The translations under genes were made by a program, and so were the position numbers. Source: Rhytidiadelphus loreus (taxonomy: Eukaryota > Streptophyta > Bryopsida > Hypnales > Hylocomiaceae). From it: a stretch of DNA of 64,000 nucleotides. The stretch covers positions 24,160,760 through 24,224,759 of the forward strand of contig OX344762.1 in assembly GCA_947034895.1 (NCBI GenBank). Direction: 5' to 3'. Under the pieces are notes generated by a model. That model was not told where the DNA came from, made no database searches, and saw only the letters and a list, made by a program, of their open reading frames with translations. This document shows, one piece after another, positions 1-11,745 of this stretch. Position 1 is the stretch's first letter, and the number at the start of each line of letters is the position of its first letter.

Positions 1-924
1 ACAATAAGAAACGATTGATCAAAAGAGAAGTCTATAATGTGAAAAAAAGAAATTATTAAAAGAGTGAAAATTGTATCAAAGATGTGCATTTCAAGGGTCA
101 AAACTCTATTTACAAGCTAGCCTTATCCTTTCATGTGCTACACTTTCATTGGACAAATCCTCCCAACCTATTGACTTTTTTATCAAAGCATCCAACCACC
201 TATGCTTTGGAATTTTTTTTAAAACCACAATAGCTTGTTATGTAAATCTAACTCCTGATCTAATAACATACAAAGATGGTCAACTTGATTCTTTAAAGGA
301 CCACTTCAAGTGCACCTTCCTCTAAATTTTTTTAATATTAGAAAAAACACTTCAAAAACAAAGTAACCACATTCTAGTTGTTCATGAAGTTAAGGGTTAA
401 ATGGTTAATCAATTATTGTTTGCTTCATGTTGCTTTTGAGTTTGATCCTAATTTTTTTTATGTACATTGCATGTTTCTACACCAAACATTCATCCTAAAA
501 TCCTTCATTATCAAACAAAACAAAATTCCTAAAGTTTATAAGTACTATAGCATGCCAAGAATTAAGCTAGATTTTCATTTATAATTACCTATAGGGTGCT
601 TAAAATTAAGACTAAATAGCTTTTTTTCTACTATAAGGGTTCTTTAAAATAATTATTATTGGGTAAATAGCCCCAAAACAAATACACGGTTAACGCATGT
701 GGTTACAAAACATAAAGGGAAGTGACCTCCGTGAGTACCTACTCAAAAACATTTGAACCATTCAAGTCAAAATAATGAGAGGAAAGTTATAAGTTTTATT
801 TTGTGGGCAACGAAGGTCGAAAAAACATATAAAGTTGTTTTTGAACTCAATTTTGAAAATTTTCAAATAAAAAAAAAGATGTAGAGCATTCTCACCATTG
901 AGATTTCCAATTTCCAATTTATTG
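1..924. other. AT-rich gene-free DNA
   Basis: No coding region is supported. The short open frames here (84, 68 and 91 codons) have no recognisable domain, AT-driven composition and no splice context. Nothing else was recognised. Confidence 0.6.
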
Positions 925-1535
925 TAAAAATTAACAATGGTGTTAGTATGTGAGCCTATGAGCCTTGAGCCTAGGCACATAGGTACTCTACAACTATTGG
1001 AGATGCCTATAACATACATACTTATAATATAAAGCATCCTATAACTATCACTAGTAGGAAGTCTTGTTTAATTGGATGTTCCTGCGACAAAGTTGACGGA
1101 TTTTTTTAAGCATTCAATGTAACATCTTCATGTGTTTATGTCAACAATGACATCCAATGTAACATCTTTATGGTACATTGGATGTCATTGTTGATATAAA
1201 CACATGAAGATGTTACATTGGATGCTTAAAAAAATCCGTCAACTTTGACGCAAGAACATCCAATTAAACAAGGCTTTCTTCTAGTGTATAGAAGGTGCCT
1301 ATAATATAGGTGCCTATGACATAGACACCTATGATATAATTAGGCACCTATAATATAAACATCCTACAACGATGAAAGGTGCTTATAACATAGGTGCCTA
1401 CAACAAAGACACCTATATATATAATAAAAACATTCAATAACTATGGAAGGTGTTTATAACATAAGAGCCTAGGCTCTTATGCTCATAGGCTCAAGATCCT
1501 AGGCTCACATAATAAGAACCATGTAAAAATTGATA
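925..1535. repeat. Inverted-repeat element rich in GCCTA/TAGGC units
   Basis: The left end (about 940-985) and right end (about 1,465-1,515) are imperfect inverted copies around the shared words GTGAGCCTATGAGC and TTGAGCCTAGG. The interior right half (1,290-1,460) holds degenerate tandem units built from AGGTGCCTATAA and the inverse CACCTATA, with a longer period marked by 'catcctacaacgat' and 'cattcaataactat'. A separate hairpin MITE (1,049-1,286) sits inside. No coding capacity is seen. It is probably a non-autonomous terminal-inverted-repeat element, but the outer boundaries are approximate and no target-site duplication was found. Confidence 0.5.
1049..1286. mobile_element. CACTA-type hairpin MITE, TSD TAT
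   Basis: The 238-bp element begins CACTAGTAGGAAG and ends CTTTCTTCTAGTG, the CACTA...TAGTG termini of the En/Spm superfamily, and is flanked on both sides by TAT (1,046-1,048 and 1,287-1,289), matching the 3-bp duplication of that superfamily. Its two halves are almost perfectly complementary (arms of about 110 nt, with a few mismatches near GACGGATTTTTTTAAGCAT), so a transcript would fold into one long hairpin. It carries no protein. It is nested within the inverted-repeat element around it. Confidence 0.85.
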
Positions 1536-2254
1536 ACGATTTAGGTTTTTCTTTCATCTAGTACCACCTTCTACTTTATAAAATTTTAAAGATGAATAAA
1601 AAAGGTTTTTTGGTTATATTTTTTTTCATGAAATATCAAAATATTTTTCTACATACAGATTGAATTATGAAAGTTATAGTACATACATGTTTTTTCCTTA
1701 AAATATTGAAAGTGACAAATTCTTCACCTTGAAATTAAAAGGGCTAGGAAAACCTAGTTTTTTTAAGTTTAGGCACAATGAACATGCAATTGGTGGGAAT
1801 TTTGAAGGATGTTAGTCTTGAACAAGTGAACTAAAGGATTTCTATGGTTTGGTTTGTTTGAGATTAAATATAGATGAAGATTTTAGCCTTACTTTGGGTA
1901 TGAGTAATTTGAAGTAGTTTTAGGCCTTTAAATACTACAACATTTTAGGAGTTAAATTTGTAAGTTTTTTTTAGCTTGGAGTGTGTTCTCAACAAAACTA
2001 AAAGACAAAGTATTTGTACTTAAAGTCGAAACAAATTTTTTTGAAATGTTATATAGTAGAATTTTAACCCTTAAAGGACTAAACAACATTTTTTTGCCAA
2101 TATAGCAGTTTTGGACAACTCACTACGAACAAAAGTATTTACTATAATTTTTGAATTTTTTTGGGATGTGAGGACAAGGAATACCTTTCCACCAAAAACA
2201 AATTTCATTTGAATTTGCCCATGAGAAATGATGAGAGAGCTGCCATTTTCAATG
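1536..2254. other. AT-rich gene-free DNA
   Basis: No gene is supported. At 2,064-2,085 the word TTAACCCTTAAAGGAC matches the left terminus of the TTAA-flanked element at 42,868, but no matching right end was found here, so this is only a possible fragment. Confidence 0.5.
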
Positions 2255-2820
2255 CTCGGGGGGTGCACTTAGTTCTACTATAACAAACCACGTGCGAACA
2301 AGTGGTTTCTAATAAACTATAATTTCAACCTAAAATTTTGAACATTGTTTAATAATGACTATAGCTTTCTATTGCCAAAATTTCCAACTCAAATAAAATA
2401 TAAAATGATTTCTAGAAGAGGTTGAAAATGAACTAAAATGACATGTTTTTCAACTCAAATAATTATAGAGGACACATTTAGATGACCATTGAGTCAATAT
2501 TCAACTCAAAATGAGCTTTCAATAATGAGTTATTTTTAGAATTTTTTTGTTTATTTTTTTAGACAATTTTTTCTTATATAATATAGAAATGTGAAAGTTA
2601 TTTTTCAATTCTATAGTGTATCTTTTTACTTCAAAAATTTGTAACTAATTATTATTAACAAATAAAAATATCAATAATTCAAAACATAAACTTTCAAAGT
2701 AGGAAAATCTATTCATATTTTGTTAATTTTGTTTTATTTAAAATTCAAAAAGTATATAGGAGGTCCAAAGTTTTGTTTGCATGTGGTTTCTAATGGACAC
2801 TCTAAATGACTCCCCCCGAG
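2255..2820. mobile_element. 566-bp non-autonomous TIR element, 8-bp TSD
   Basis: The ends are short inverted repeats, CTCGGGGGG on the left and CCCCCCGAG on the right, followed inward by related words (GTGCACTTAG against the inverse of CTAAATGACT). The 8-bp sequence TTTCAATG occurs immediately outside both ends (2,247-2,254 and 2,821-2,828). An 8-bp duplication is typical of the hAT superfamily. The interior is AT-rich and non-coding. About 450 bp of it is clearly related to the interior of the element at 22,086-22,669, so these are two members of one family with diverged ends. Confidence 0.8.
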
Positions 2821-2828
2821 TTTCAATG

Positions 2829-3239
2829 AATGGGGCCAACGTGGGCAAGGTAATCAGTTTACACTAGAACAAAAATAACAATACTATGTATGAAAGAGCT
2901 TGGGTAGGGCCATAGGCAAGCTTTGTGCCCATATTTAGGTTGAGAACTTCATTAACATTTTCTTGAACTCATAAATTTGTCACAATGTACAAAGAGAGGG
3001 GACAAAGAGGTAGTTGCTCTAAAGTTTCCCTTGGCCTAACGAGGTAGTTATTCTTAATTGCCACATTTGAAAATAAAGAAATTCAAACATCCAAAGAATC
3101 TATTGAGCCAATTACAAATTTTTTATTTGACAAACTACAATGCAACAAAATTTGATAGCAAAATGAAGAAATTAATTTATTGACATTTGTAGAAATATAG
3201 TGTATGGGACAATGAATCTACAAAGTCCACAAATTTGAA
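2829..3239. other. Gene-free DNA
   Basis: Nothing was recognised between the TIR element and the foldback repeat. Confidence 0.5.
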
Positions 3240-3700
3240 GATGAGAGCTTAACTCAACTCAATCATGGTCAAAACGTAGGAATTGTGTTGAAAGTAGAAT
3301 TTTAGACCTCATTTTGAAATAGTAGAATGACTTTTTTCAAACTGACAATGTAGACTAAAGAAAATTGTAAAATCAAGCTAACATTCATCTATAGAAAAAA
3401 AATTGTGATTTTGAACCTCCAACACAAAGTTTTGGACAAAAATTCAGAGAGGATGTTTGAAAATGTCAAAGAAAATGTCCCTTCTAACCCCTCTGTGAAA
3501 TTTGTCCATAACTTTTGATTGAAGACTCAAAATCTCAAATGGGTTTTTGGAGATGAAATTTAGCTTGATTTTCCAATTTATTTTAGTCCACATTTAAAAA
3601 AAGAAGTTATTCTACTATACCAAAATGAAACTGTAAATTCTAATTTGAACATAATTCCTATTTTTCACTTAACTATGAGTGATTGAGTTCTTAGTAATTC
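3240..3700. repeat. Foldback repeat
   Basis: The left arm (about 3,240-3,445) and right arm (about 3,460-3,700) are imperfect reverse complements. Shared words include TTAGCTTGATTTT, TTATTCTACTAT and CACAATTCCTA with their inverses. There is no coding capacity. Sequence related to the right arm and its outer flank recurs at 19,232-19,567, showing a dispersed family. No target-site duplication was identified. Confidence 0.6.
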
Positions 3701-4775
3701 TAATTTACATATTGTACATGGGTTGTTTTACCTCATAACATCCCACTTGTATAAAGAGCTTCTCTACTCAACTCTACGTACAAAAAAAAATTGAATTTAG
3801 AAGTTATGTGAGATAGTTAGGAAATGTTTTTATTTCTTTTAAATGTAATATTGAATATCTTAAAATTATGGTTCATGGAGCAAGGAACATCTTCGAAATA
3901 AAGGAAAAGGGGAATATCTTCAAAAATCAAGGAGGATGTGATCCAATGTCAATGAATTAAGATGATTCAGGCTTCACTAACCCTAATCCAACCTCCTCCC
4001 ATGCCAAGCCTATTGCCCAAATACCTTTTCCTTTAGCTTCAACATAGATTGATCAAGCTTGCCAAAGTTTGATATTTTTAGCGATTTTTTTCCTCCTCTA
4101 GTTCTAGCTGAAATTTAAAACTTCATCATTCACATTTTGAAGAAATTATTGTATGTGGAAGCTATAAATTGTTGAAAAAGGGCTTTCTATGAGACTTTTC
4201 TTGAAGCTAATTGCCCATTATAATTTTTTGGTAATTGTTCCCCAATTTTAAATGTTATGAAATTTTTTTGAACATGTGGTCAACTTTGTCACAAAAAGAA
4301 AGAAAGAAAAGTTCAAGAAAAGAAGTGAAATTAACTTGTGCAAAGACCTTCCCAAATTAGAGCTACTAGGAATTTGAATGCCCCTAGAAAACATTTTTTT
4401 CAATTTCAAACCTTATAATCTCACAATTTATGTAGTCAAAACCTTCCATTTTTTTACTACAATATAATGAAGTAGTCTACCATTAGATCTTACAGTAAGA
4501 TGCAACAAGATTCATTCATCATTTTAGGGGGGCCTTTGCCATCAAAAAAACTCATTGTCAAAGAACTTTAGGGGATAATCCTCTAGGTAATCCTTGATTG
4601 CCCATTCTCATCTTTATAGACACTATTGTGTCATTTAACACCTTCCATCCATTTTTTCTATAAAATCTTTTTATTAGCACTTAGTACATAAACAACATGG
4701 AATTTCAAAATTGCTATCATCAAATATTTTATAACTCAAAAATACAAGTATACTTCATTTCAAAAACTAACTTTA
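3701..4775. other. AT-rich gene-free DNA
   Basis: No coding, RNA or mobile feature was recognised. Confidence 0.5.
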
Positions 4776-5156
4776 TGGGCAATTTCATTAAAATGGAATT
4801 TTTTTGCAACTTTGGCAATTCTTACAATTCAGATTGAGCAGTCTAAAATCACTAGTAGAAAATCCTGCCCAACAAAAATTTGTTGATGATCAATGCGACC
4901 AAAACAACAAATTGGGCAGGATTTTCTACAAGTGAATGTACAACTATCCTAAATTTTCAAAATCTTTATCATTCCTAGATATCCAAATCTACATGTTTCA
5001 TAGATGGCACTTTTACAATTCAGACCGCGTGGTCTAAAATCTATACAAGTCCTAGATTTCTAAAATCTATACTTATTCCAAATGTCATTTTTACGGTTTG
5101 GATTGGATAGTTTGAAAATGGCACATAGAATACCGCCATTTCAACAAAATTCTCCA
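4776..5156. mobile_element. TGGGCAATTT-family MITE, copy 1 (interrupted)
   Basis: The left terminus TGGGCAATTTCATTAAAATG is mirrored at the right by the inverse of CCATTTCAACAAAATTCTCC. The interior repeats phrases such as 'cctagattt', 'aaatctata' and 'cacttttacaattcagacc' that are shared with the copies at 7,643 and 44,914. It carries no protein. An 85-bp CACTA mini-element (4,850-4,934) has inserted into it. The superfamily is unassigned because the target duplication is not clear. Confidence 0.7.
4850..4934. mobile_element. 85-bp CACTA mini-element nested in a MITE, TSD AAT
   Basis: It starts CACTAGTAGAAAATCCTGCC and ends as the near-perfect inverse, closing with TTTTCTACAAGTG, so the ends form about 22 bp of terminal inverted repeat around a short centre. 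AAT flanks both sides (4,847-4,849 and 4,935-4,937). Sister copies of the host MITE have an uninterrupted 'tctgaaatgtacaac' at this point, so the empty site can be read in the same window. It is a highly reduced CACTA derivative with no coding capacity. Confidence 0.85.
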
Positions 5157-6894
5157 CCTTTCTTAGTTCAAAAAACAACCATTCAAACATGGCTTCAATA
5201 AAATAAAAAAATAAGGTAAAAATCACCAAAATTTACATTGTAACTCATAATTTTGAAAATCTCTCGCGTTTAAGCCACAAATGACTCTAGAAAGAATTTA
5301 GGTCTCATATTTCATCAAAATATGTTAGTTGATGCAATGGTAGTTTCAATTGTATCGATATGATCAACTTGTCATAATTTTCAACTTTTACTTGAAGTGC
5401 AATTAACTTTAAAGTAAATGCATCTTCACATATTTGGAAGTTTTGTTTTTTAAAAAAAAAAAATACTTGGAGGTTTGGATTAACTAAAGAAGGACAAGAG
5501 CCTTAACACCAAAGTGACATGGGATTTTTTTCGTTTCAGAATTGCTTATATACGTGTTCATTTTTAAATTTTCCTCCAAGCAAATTAGTTGCTTTCCAAG
5601 TAAATCCAAGTGTAGAAAGGGAAACTATAGTGGTTTACAAATCAGCTCAAAATTTGCTTACCATTGATTATTTTATTTAGTATGTTTTTTTACATGGAAA
5701 AATGCTGTCAGTAGACAAAATGTAGCAGGTTCAAATGGTGTTCTTCTTGCTTTGGCTACCTAGTATAGCTAGCAAACTTCCAAATTAGCCACAAAATTTT
5801 GCTACAAAATTTTAGCTCAACAACAAAACTACTTCCTCTACTTAATAAAATCAAAAAGCTCAAAAAAACTAATGTATTTGATGTCTTTTACACATGTAGG
5901 TCCGGCACTTCAAATGGAGGACTATTTCTTTCAAAAAATTAGCAAAATAAGTAAAATAAGAACCAGGCGAATCCGAGCGGGCAAAGCACCCATACATTGA
6001 ATGGACGTTGTACAAAAATTTTGGGGTGATTTCAATGGCCAGATCTTTGACAAGGCAAGAACAAAGATTTTCAACCTCACCCATCGTTTCTCTGCAACCC
6101 TTGAAGACTTTTGATAAATCTGAAACTTTGGAGTGGATTAGAAATCAGTCTTTTTCTCAAATTCCTTGTATTTGGTGTTGTTGGGTAGGTTTTCCAGAAT
6201 CCTACAAATGTTCTTTGTTGCATTTTTCCATCCAAGTTTAGCAAATGATGCCGAATTGGGGTTGAAAAACTTTGAAGACACTTTCTCTCCTCAATGTCAC
6301 TTTGGGGTTAAAGCACTCATGCTCTAAAAACGTCCTCTAATGCAGTGCACTCATATTGCTTTCTCATATATTGCACTAGTAATGTACGCACAATGTACAA
6401 TTTAAAAAGTGAACACTTTTAATGCCCGTTGCATTTCAACTTCAAAAATTGATCATTGATTCCTTGAAGCTCCAAAAAAAACATGAAATGACTTGGGGGT
6501 GGGTAAGATGCCACTCGATCAGTTTCATGCCAATTCCATTTGTCTTTAATTCAAGGAACATTTTATTACTGAAAAACATTTCAAGAAGTCACACCTCCCC
6601 CAAATTAACACAAGGTATGAATCACGTGCAGTGGGAAATAAGCTACAGTAGATCATGTAGTTACACTTACTACTTGAGTGTCAGAACTGCTCTTCAATTT
6701 TAATTATCCAGTGCTGCTACGCACGCACTGTCGCAAGAGTTTCTGGGCAGGAAATTGATAACTTCCAAATGGGTTTCAATGCCGGTGCTCCCCGTGACAC
6801 CGGCAATATTGTCACTGAAAGGCCGGTTCTCATGATCGAGAAAACCATGAGTTCTTAAGTTCGTTGAAGACCTTCACACAAGTGTGCGAATAAT
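5157..6894. other. Gene-free DNA
   Basis: Several short open frames (62-93 codons) occur, but none shows a domain or splice context. Composition becomes less AT-rich after about 6,700. Nothing was recognised. Confidence 0.5.
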
Positions 6895-7345
6895 GGAGCT
6901 AGCTAGCTAGAGATACAGTACGTCGTCCTGCGTGGCTGGCTGTCGTCTACAGTCTAGCTACTGTAGCTAGCTCGCAACGTACAACCCTGGTCTGGCCATT
7001 TCCAGGGAATGACATATCACATGGTACAAAGACATACTCCTGGAAGATACAGACTGGGAAGACAGTACTCAAGTGGAATCGAGCCCCAAATCTATCACAC
7101 CGGATGCCATTGATCAGACAAGGCATGGCAGAGAAACTGAAAAATCATAGTTACGTGCATGCGATCGATCGATCGATCAAGAAGCGAGCTGATCGATCGA
7201 TCGGTCGATCGATTTGTAACGTAACACTTGATCGATCGATCGATCGATCAGTACGACGTACGTATGTCTGTGCAGTCGATCATACATGTGACAGTGAGAT
7301 ACAGCAATTCAAAAGACACGTACAGCACCGACGTACGTACAATAT
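6895..7345. repeat. Palindromic tetranucleotide microsatellites (AGCT, GATC, ACGT)
   Basis: Clusters of self-complementary tetranucleotides follow one another: 'agctagctagctag' near 6,899, 'gatcgatcgatcgatc' near 7,163, further GATC runs near 7,190-7,245, and 'acgtacgta' near 7,258 and 7,331. They are interrupted by unique sequence. Such runs can form hairpins and are length-unstable. Confidence 0.75.
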
Positions 7346-7642
7346 ATACTTAGTTCGAGACAGTCTTGCTTTGATTCAATTCAATCAAAAACATGCATTC
7401 CAAGCAAGGTTACGTTAAGACAGTTAAGAAGGTAGAATCCGGGAACGCCTGGCAGTAAATTAATGAGTATACACGTACAGGTACCCCAATTAATATAATG
7501 CAATATGTCTCCTTCTGGGACACTCTTTCTACTTATGTCCTGCACTCCTGCAGTGAGAAATGGTTGCCTTGTGTTCTTGAGATCGTTGATTTTATCTTTT
7601 ATTTTTGCACAAATAGGAAAATATATGTAAGAGAAGGCAACA

Positions 7643-7975
7643 TGGGCAATTTCGTTAAAATGGCGAAAATTCCTCAACTTTGGCAGTTTTTACAATTCAT
7701 ATCGAACAATCTGAAATGTACAACTGTCCTAGATTTCTCAAACCTACATCATTCCTAGAAGTCTAAAATCTACAACATCTTAATTAGATGACACTTTTGT
7801 AGTTCAGACCATGCAATTAGAAATCTATGAAAGTTCTAAATTTTTGAAATCTAAAAATTAAGCCCAAGATTTCTGAAAATCTATATCTGTTCTAAATGTC
7901 ACTTTTATGGTTCAAATTGGGAGGATTGGTCTGAAAATGGCACATGAAATATTTCCATTTTAACAAAATTGCCCA
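7643..7975. mobile_element. TGGGCAATTT-family MITE, copy 2
   Basis: The left end TGGGCAATTTCGTTAAAATG is matched by the exact-type inverse at the right end (CCATTTTAACAAAATTGCCCA), giving a terminal inverted repeat of about 20 bp. The 333-bp interior is non-coding and shares phrase order with the copies at 4,776 and 44,914. This is the least damaged of the three copies. Confidence 0.8.
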
Positions 7976-9995
7976 TCAATACAGTTATAGCAATTGAAAT
8001 TATAATTTTTCTAATAAAGAATGAATTTGTTAAGCTTTTTTTGTAGTGCTTTTAGCACGAAGAAGTGATAGTAGACTCCCTAAAAGTGCATTCATAGTAG
8101 TCATTGTACTCACCTAAGTTGGTTGTAGTATTTTCATGAAATGAATGCTATCATCACATGAACCCTTAAAAGTTTCATCAATAGGTTTTTTGTGAAAAGA
8201 AACTCCAAAACTATCATTTCTACGGCAGAGACCTTCCTTTTTTTTAAATTGTTACTTTTGCCATACAATCTTGAACTAAACATACATGAGAGTGTACTAA
8301 GAGAAAAATAATTTAAAAACCTTGGATTATATAGATTGTATGATATTAGTGTTTAAAATGGGGAAAAACAAATTTTTCCTCTTTTCAATACTAGATTATT
8401 AGACTTTGAATCCTCATCTAGACCACCCGACCTAATCCAGGTGTCGCGCGGATGATGGTTGTGCATCTTCCCAGATTTTGAACAGTCGACTCTTTTTGAC
8501 GCTACATGTGTCCCGCCTCCTTCTCCTCCGACGTGGCCGTCGACTCTCCTTCGCCATAGCCATGCTCACTTCAGCGCCGCGACTTGTGCCTTTGTCATGA
8601 ATTCCGATCAGATATTAGTGCGAGCCGCGCAAAGTTTTCATGCTTAAATCGGAACTTGTAGCTCTTTACTTATTATGAATTTTGAATTTTGAACTTTGAA
8701 TTTCTAGCTCTCTAGATTGATCAGGACACTTGCTCTGGGAGTCGTAGGGGCCATGGATCGGAGAAAGTAATGACCGGAGTATCGTTAATTTCTCTGATTC
8801 TGGATGATCGATATTGATTTGAAGTTAAAAAAACATTATTAAGCCGGTCACTGAAATTCTTTGCAGTATGCTCGTGCTTTGATTTTTTTGATCATCAATG
8901 ACAGTGCGAATATCTAGCGACAGCTGTGTAATTTTTAGTTGATAGAAGCTTCAATGATTTCTTTTATGCAATCAAGGAATTTGTGTCTAATTGTGCACAT
9001 GATTAGAAATTTTGAAGAATTCTTTGTAGGAACAAATTGAGGAGCAGTCAAGAGTATTTTTGCAGTGGATATGAATTCTCTATGTGTACATGCTTCAAGC
9101 CGTTTGAATAGTGTTAAAAAGAAAATGGTTAAGTCGTTGAGGTTGCTATATCGCATTAAGGTATTTCCGATTAGAAGGTACAGTGTTCTGTATCATGTGT
9201 CGCTAGGATTCAAGGAGATGGTGGAAAATAATATTCACAAGCCTCTGTTACAATGCGATGATGAGATAGTCATAACGACAAGAGAAAGGGATTGAATTTG
9301 TCACTCTTATTTACGACCTCGATGCAGTTCCTATATTCGGACATATAGAAATTCAAGTATCATTGCATCCTGTCAGGGAAAGAGTTCAGTGAATCGCACA
9401 ATGATTCTCAAGGTACGCAACTATTTTCACCAGAATTAAGCAATATCTAATGTTTTTGATGTGATAAAGTACTCGCAGAAGGAAGAAGCTCGAGAACTTT
9501 ATTTGCTGCATCACGATGCCATGATTTTAATAGTTCTGGAATATTCAGTTGCTTGAACAGTCTTGATCTGCCTCTTGGAACTTTCAAGAACTTCAAACAA
9601 TAATCACTCTTAATCTTTGCTATTTTTGTCGAGATTGGATACGGATATCAGGTAAAAATCTCACATTGTTTGAATACAGTTCATCACAAGTCGAGAGCTG
9701 CACTATACTTCTATGGAATTACAGATTAGGTTTGATTTATTCATAGCCATCTATGAAATGGAAGAATGAATACTTAGGTCTTAGAATCAGATAACCACAT
9801 CAAGATTTGGTTCTTGAAACGACTCATAAGAGGAGACATGAGCTGAAATGATCCCTGTGCGTGGGCCATGTTCTCCAAAGAGGTTCCGACACTCTGGTAC
9901 CTTCAACTGATGTGGTGATAATTCCGATCTTAATAATTTATTGGCATACCCTTTTAACTGGTCTCCCATTATGGCGTACCGGTACACTGTTGCAG
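7976..9995. other. Unassigned stretch upstream of the MTP pseudogene
   Basis: The first part is AT-rich. From about 8,400 the base composition becomes gene-like (GC-richer, for example 'cctccttctcctccgacgtgg' near 8,516). This part may contain the original promoter or lost N-terminal exons of the MTP pseudogene that starts at 9,996, but no N-terminal MTP sequence could be read in it. Confidence 0.4.
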
Positions 9996-11745
9996 GACAG
10001 GGGGAAGCATCAAGGGAAATGCTTACACGGTTTCACGACATTGATTCTATGTCTCCAGGACCCAGAAGAACCTTGAGTTCGAGTACGGAAGAAGAGTGCC
10101 ACGAGAACTTTGCTATCAATTTTTCGTACCTCACGAATCTATTTCTCTTCATCATAAAGGTACATGAAAATTTACGAACCTTTTCATTCATATACGTAAT
10201 CGCCCTTCCGAATACATGTTACTTCGCACATTCACATAGCTTGCCCGAAATGGAAAAGTACCAGGCACCAATTTTGAGTATGAATTGTCCGTCTATCAAA
10301 TTTACTTGGCGCACCCATCCTTGAGTTAGCCATCCTCGAGCTAGCCGTCCACTTAAAAGCCAATGATCGTCTTGAAGTACGACGCTGTGTTCTTGACAAC
10401 AAGAATCTTTGCGCCGCGGGGATGCAAGTAACGCTTACAGGAATACAGGAATTGATTGAAGCGAATAGCAACTATTATTTAAGTACTTGGGAGCGAGTAT
10501 GACTTGTATCAGTAATGTCTACTCTTATCTTCAGCAAGCTAGGTCTTTTCCTCTACTGCTGTACCTTTCGAAGTGAAATTGTGCAAACATATGCCATGGT
10601 AATCACAGCCTCTTTTGACAGCATGACCTTCAGATAAATGCGGCTCTAAACTTCTAAACTTTTCTGCTGAATTCCTTTTCTATTTGCATGAACGAATGGG
10701 AATGTGGTCTTGCTAGAGTTCGAACAGCTGACTTAAATCAACGCATATTAGAAAATTCCTGATGTTTTCCCAAGGCAGAACTAAATTCTCTTATATGTTA
10801 AAGGCTGTATTCTAACGCACTATGGTGCTAGTGTGCATACAAGCCAGAATTTGATTCAGCATTAATAATTTATTATGTATCTATTCGTTTTGCTTGTCTT
10901 TTTTGGAAACAGATTGATCCATACAAATTTCAGAATTCAGATGTTGCTGCCGACAGCCTTCATTTCTAACGACGTCCGTATGAAAGTATTGACCACGTCT
11001 TATTCCTGTTTACTTCAGGATCACAAACTTGACATATTGACAAATTCAGTGGGATTAGCAGCTGCCTTACTTGTTGATTGGTAGGAGTGGTGGATAGATC
11101 CAGCTGGTACCATACTGCTCGCCCTGTTCACCATTTCGGAGCAAGACATTGGTTGAGAATGCTGGTACATCCTTGTCTGTTGCTAATAAGAGTATTTCTT
11201 CGTAATGCGATTAATGATTGTTGACGTAAGATATCTTCTCTGCTTGGTTTCTACAAGTATTTAAATACCGAGAACTGAAGGATTACAAGTATGATGAAAG
11301 GATGCAACTTACCATTTCAGACCTTGGCATCAATTGCTGGGACATTATTCGATGCATGATCTAAGTATAATGATTTTCATCATTCAGGATCTTTGGTTGG
11401 ACGGTCTGCTCCACCAGAGTTCTTACAGCTCGTGACGTACGTAGCGTTCAACCATCACCCACAGATCCGTCGGTTGGACACAATTCGGGCTTATATGCTT
11501 GGAGGTCTTTACTTTGTGGAGGTAAGATTCAGTTGATTGAATTGACGTCTGTCAGCGGAATTCAGTTGCACAGCATGAAACTTGTATGTTGATTCAACTT
11601 ACATTTTTTCTGGCCAGGTGAACATAGAACTACGACACTTCAAAATAAGTTGGAGGCTTTTCTAGAAGTGGAATGGGCGTACGTGCATCTTGATTTTGAA
11701 TGTAGTCACAAACCAGAGCATGCTGGAGGATCATTCAGTGTCTAA
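9996..11745 (+). pseudogene. MTP: Metal tolerance protein (CDF cation-efflux) pseudogene
   Basis: Four exon remnants read as a plant MTP (cation diffusion facilitator, proton-coupled divalent metal export into vacuole or Golgi). Exon 9,996-10,159 gives a stretch like the pre-TM1 region ('MLTRFHDIDSM', then 'LTNLFLFIIK'). Exon 11,019-11,164 gives the TM5-6 region with the metal-site motif DHKLDILTN, which has the DxxxD pattern, then 'WWIDPAGTILLALFTIS'. Exon 11,388-11,521 gives 'SLVGRSAPPEFLQLVTY' and 'IDT-type' RLDTIRAY. Exon 11,618-11,745 gives the C-terminal '[14 protein letters not shown]'. All have plausible GT/AG borders. Lesions: an in-frame TAG at 11,082-11,084, a frameshift near 11,141 just before 'TLVENAG', and loss of about 40 nt near 11,634 between 'VNIEL' and 'TLQNKLE'. 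TM2-TM4 are missing or unrecognisable; a weak trace ('GIQELIEA') lies near 10,423-10,465. The gene is not functional as it stands. Confidence 0.85.

Noticed and set aside
9065..9295. 76-codon plus-strand open frame as an MTP N-terminal exon
   Set aside because: Translation does not resemble the MTP N-terminus and no splice phase fits.
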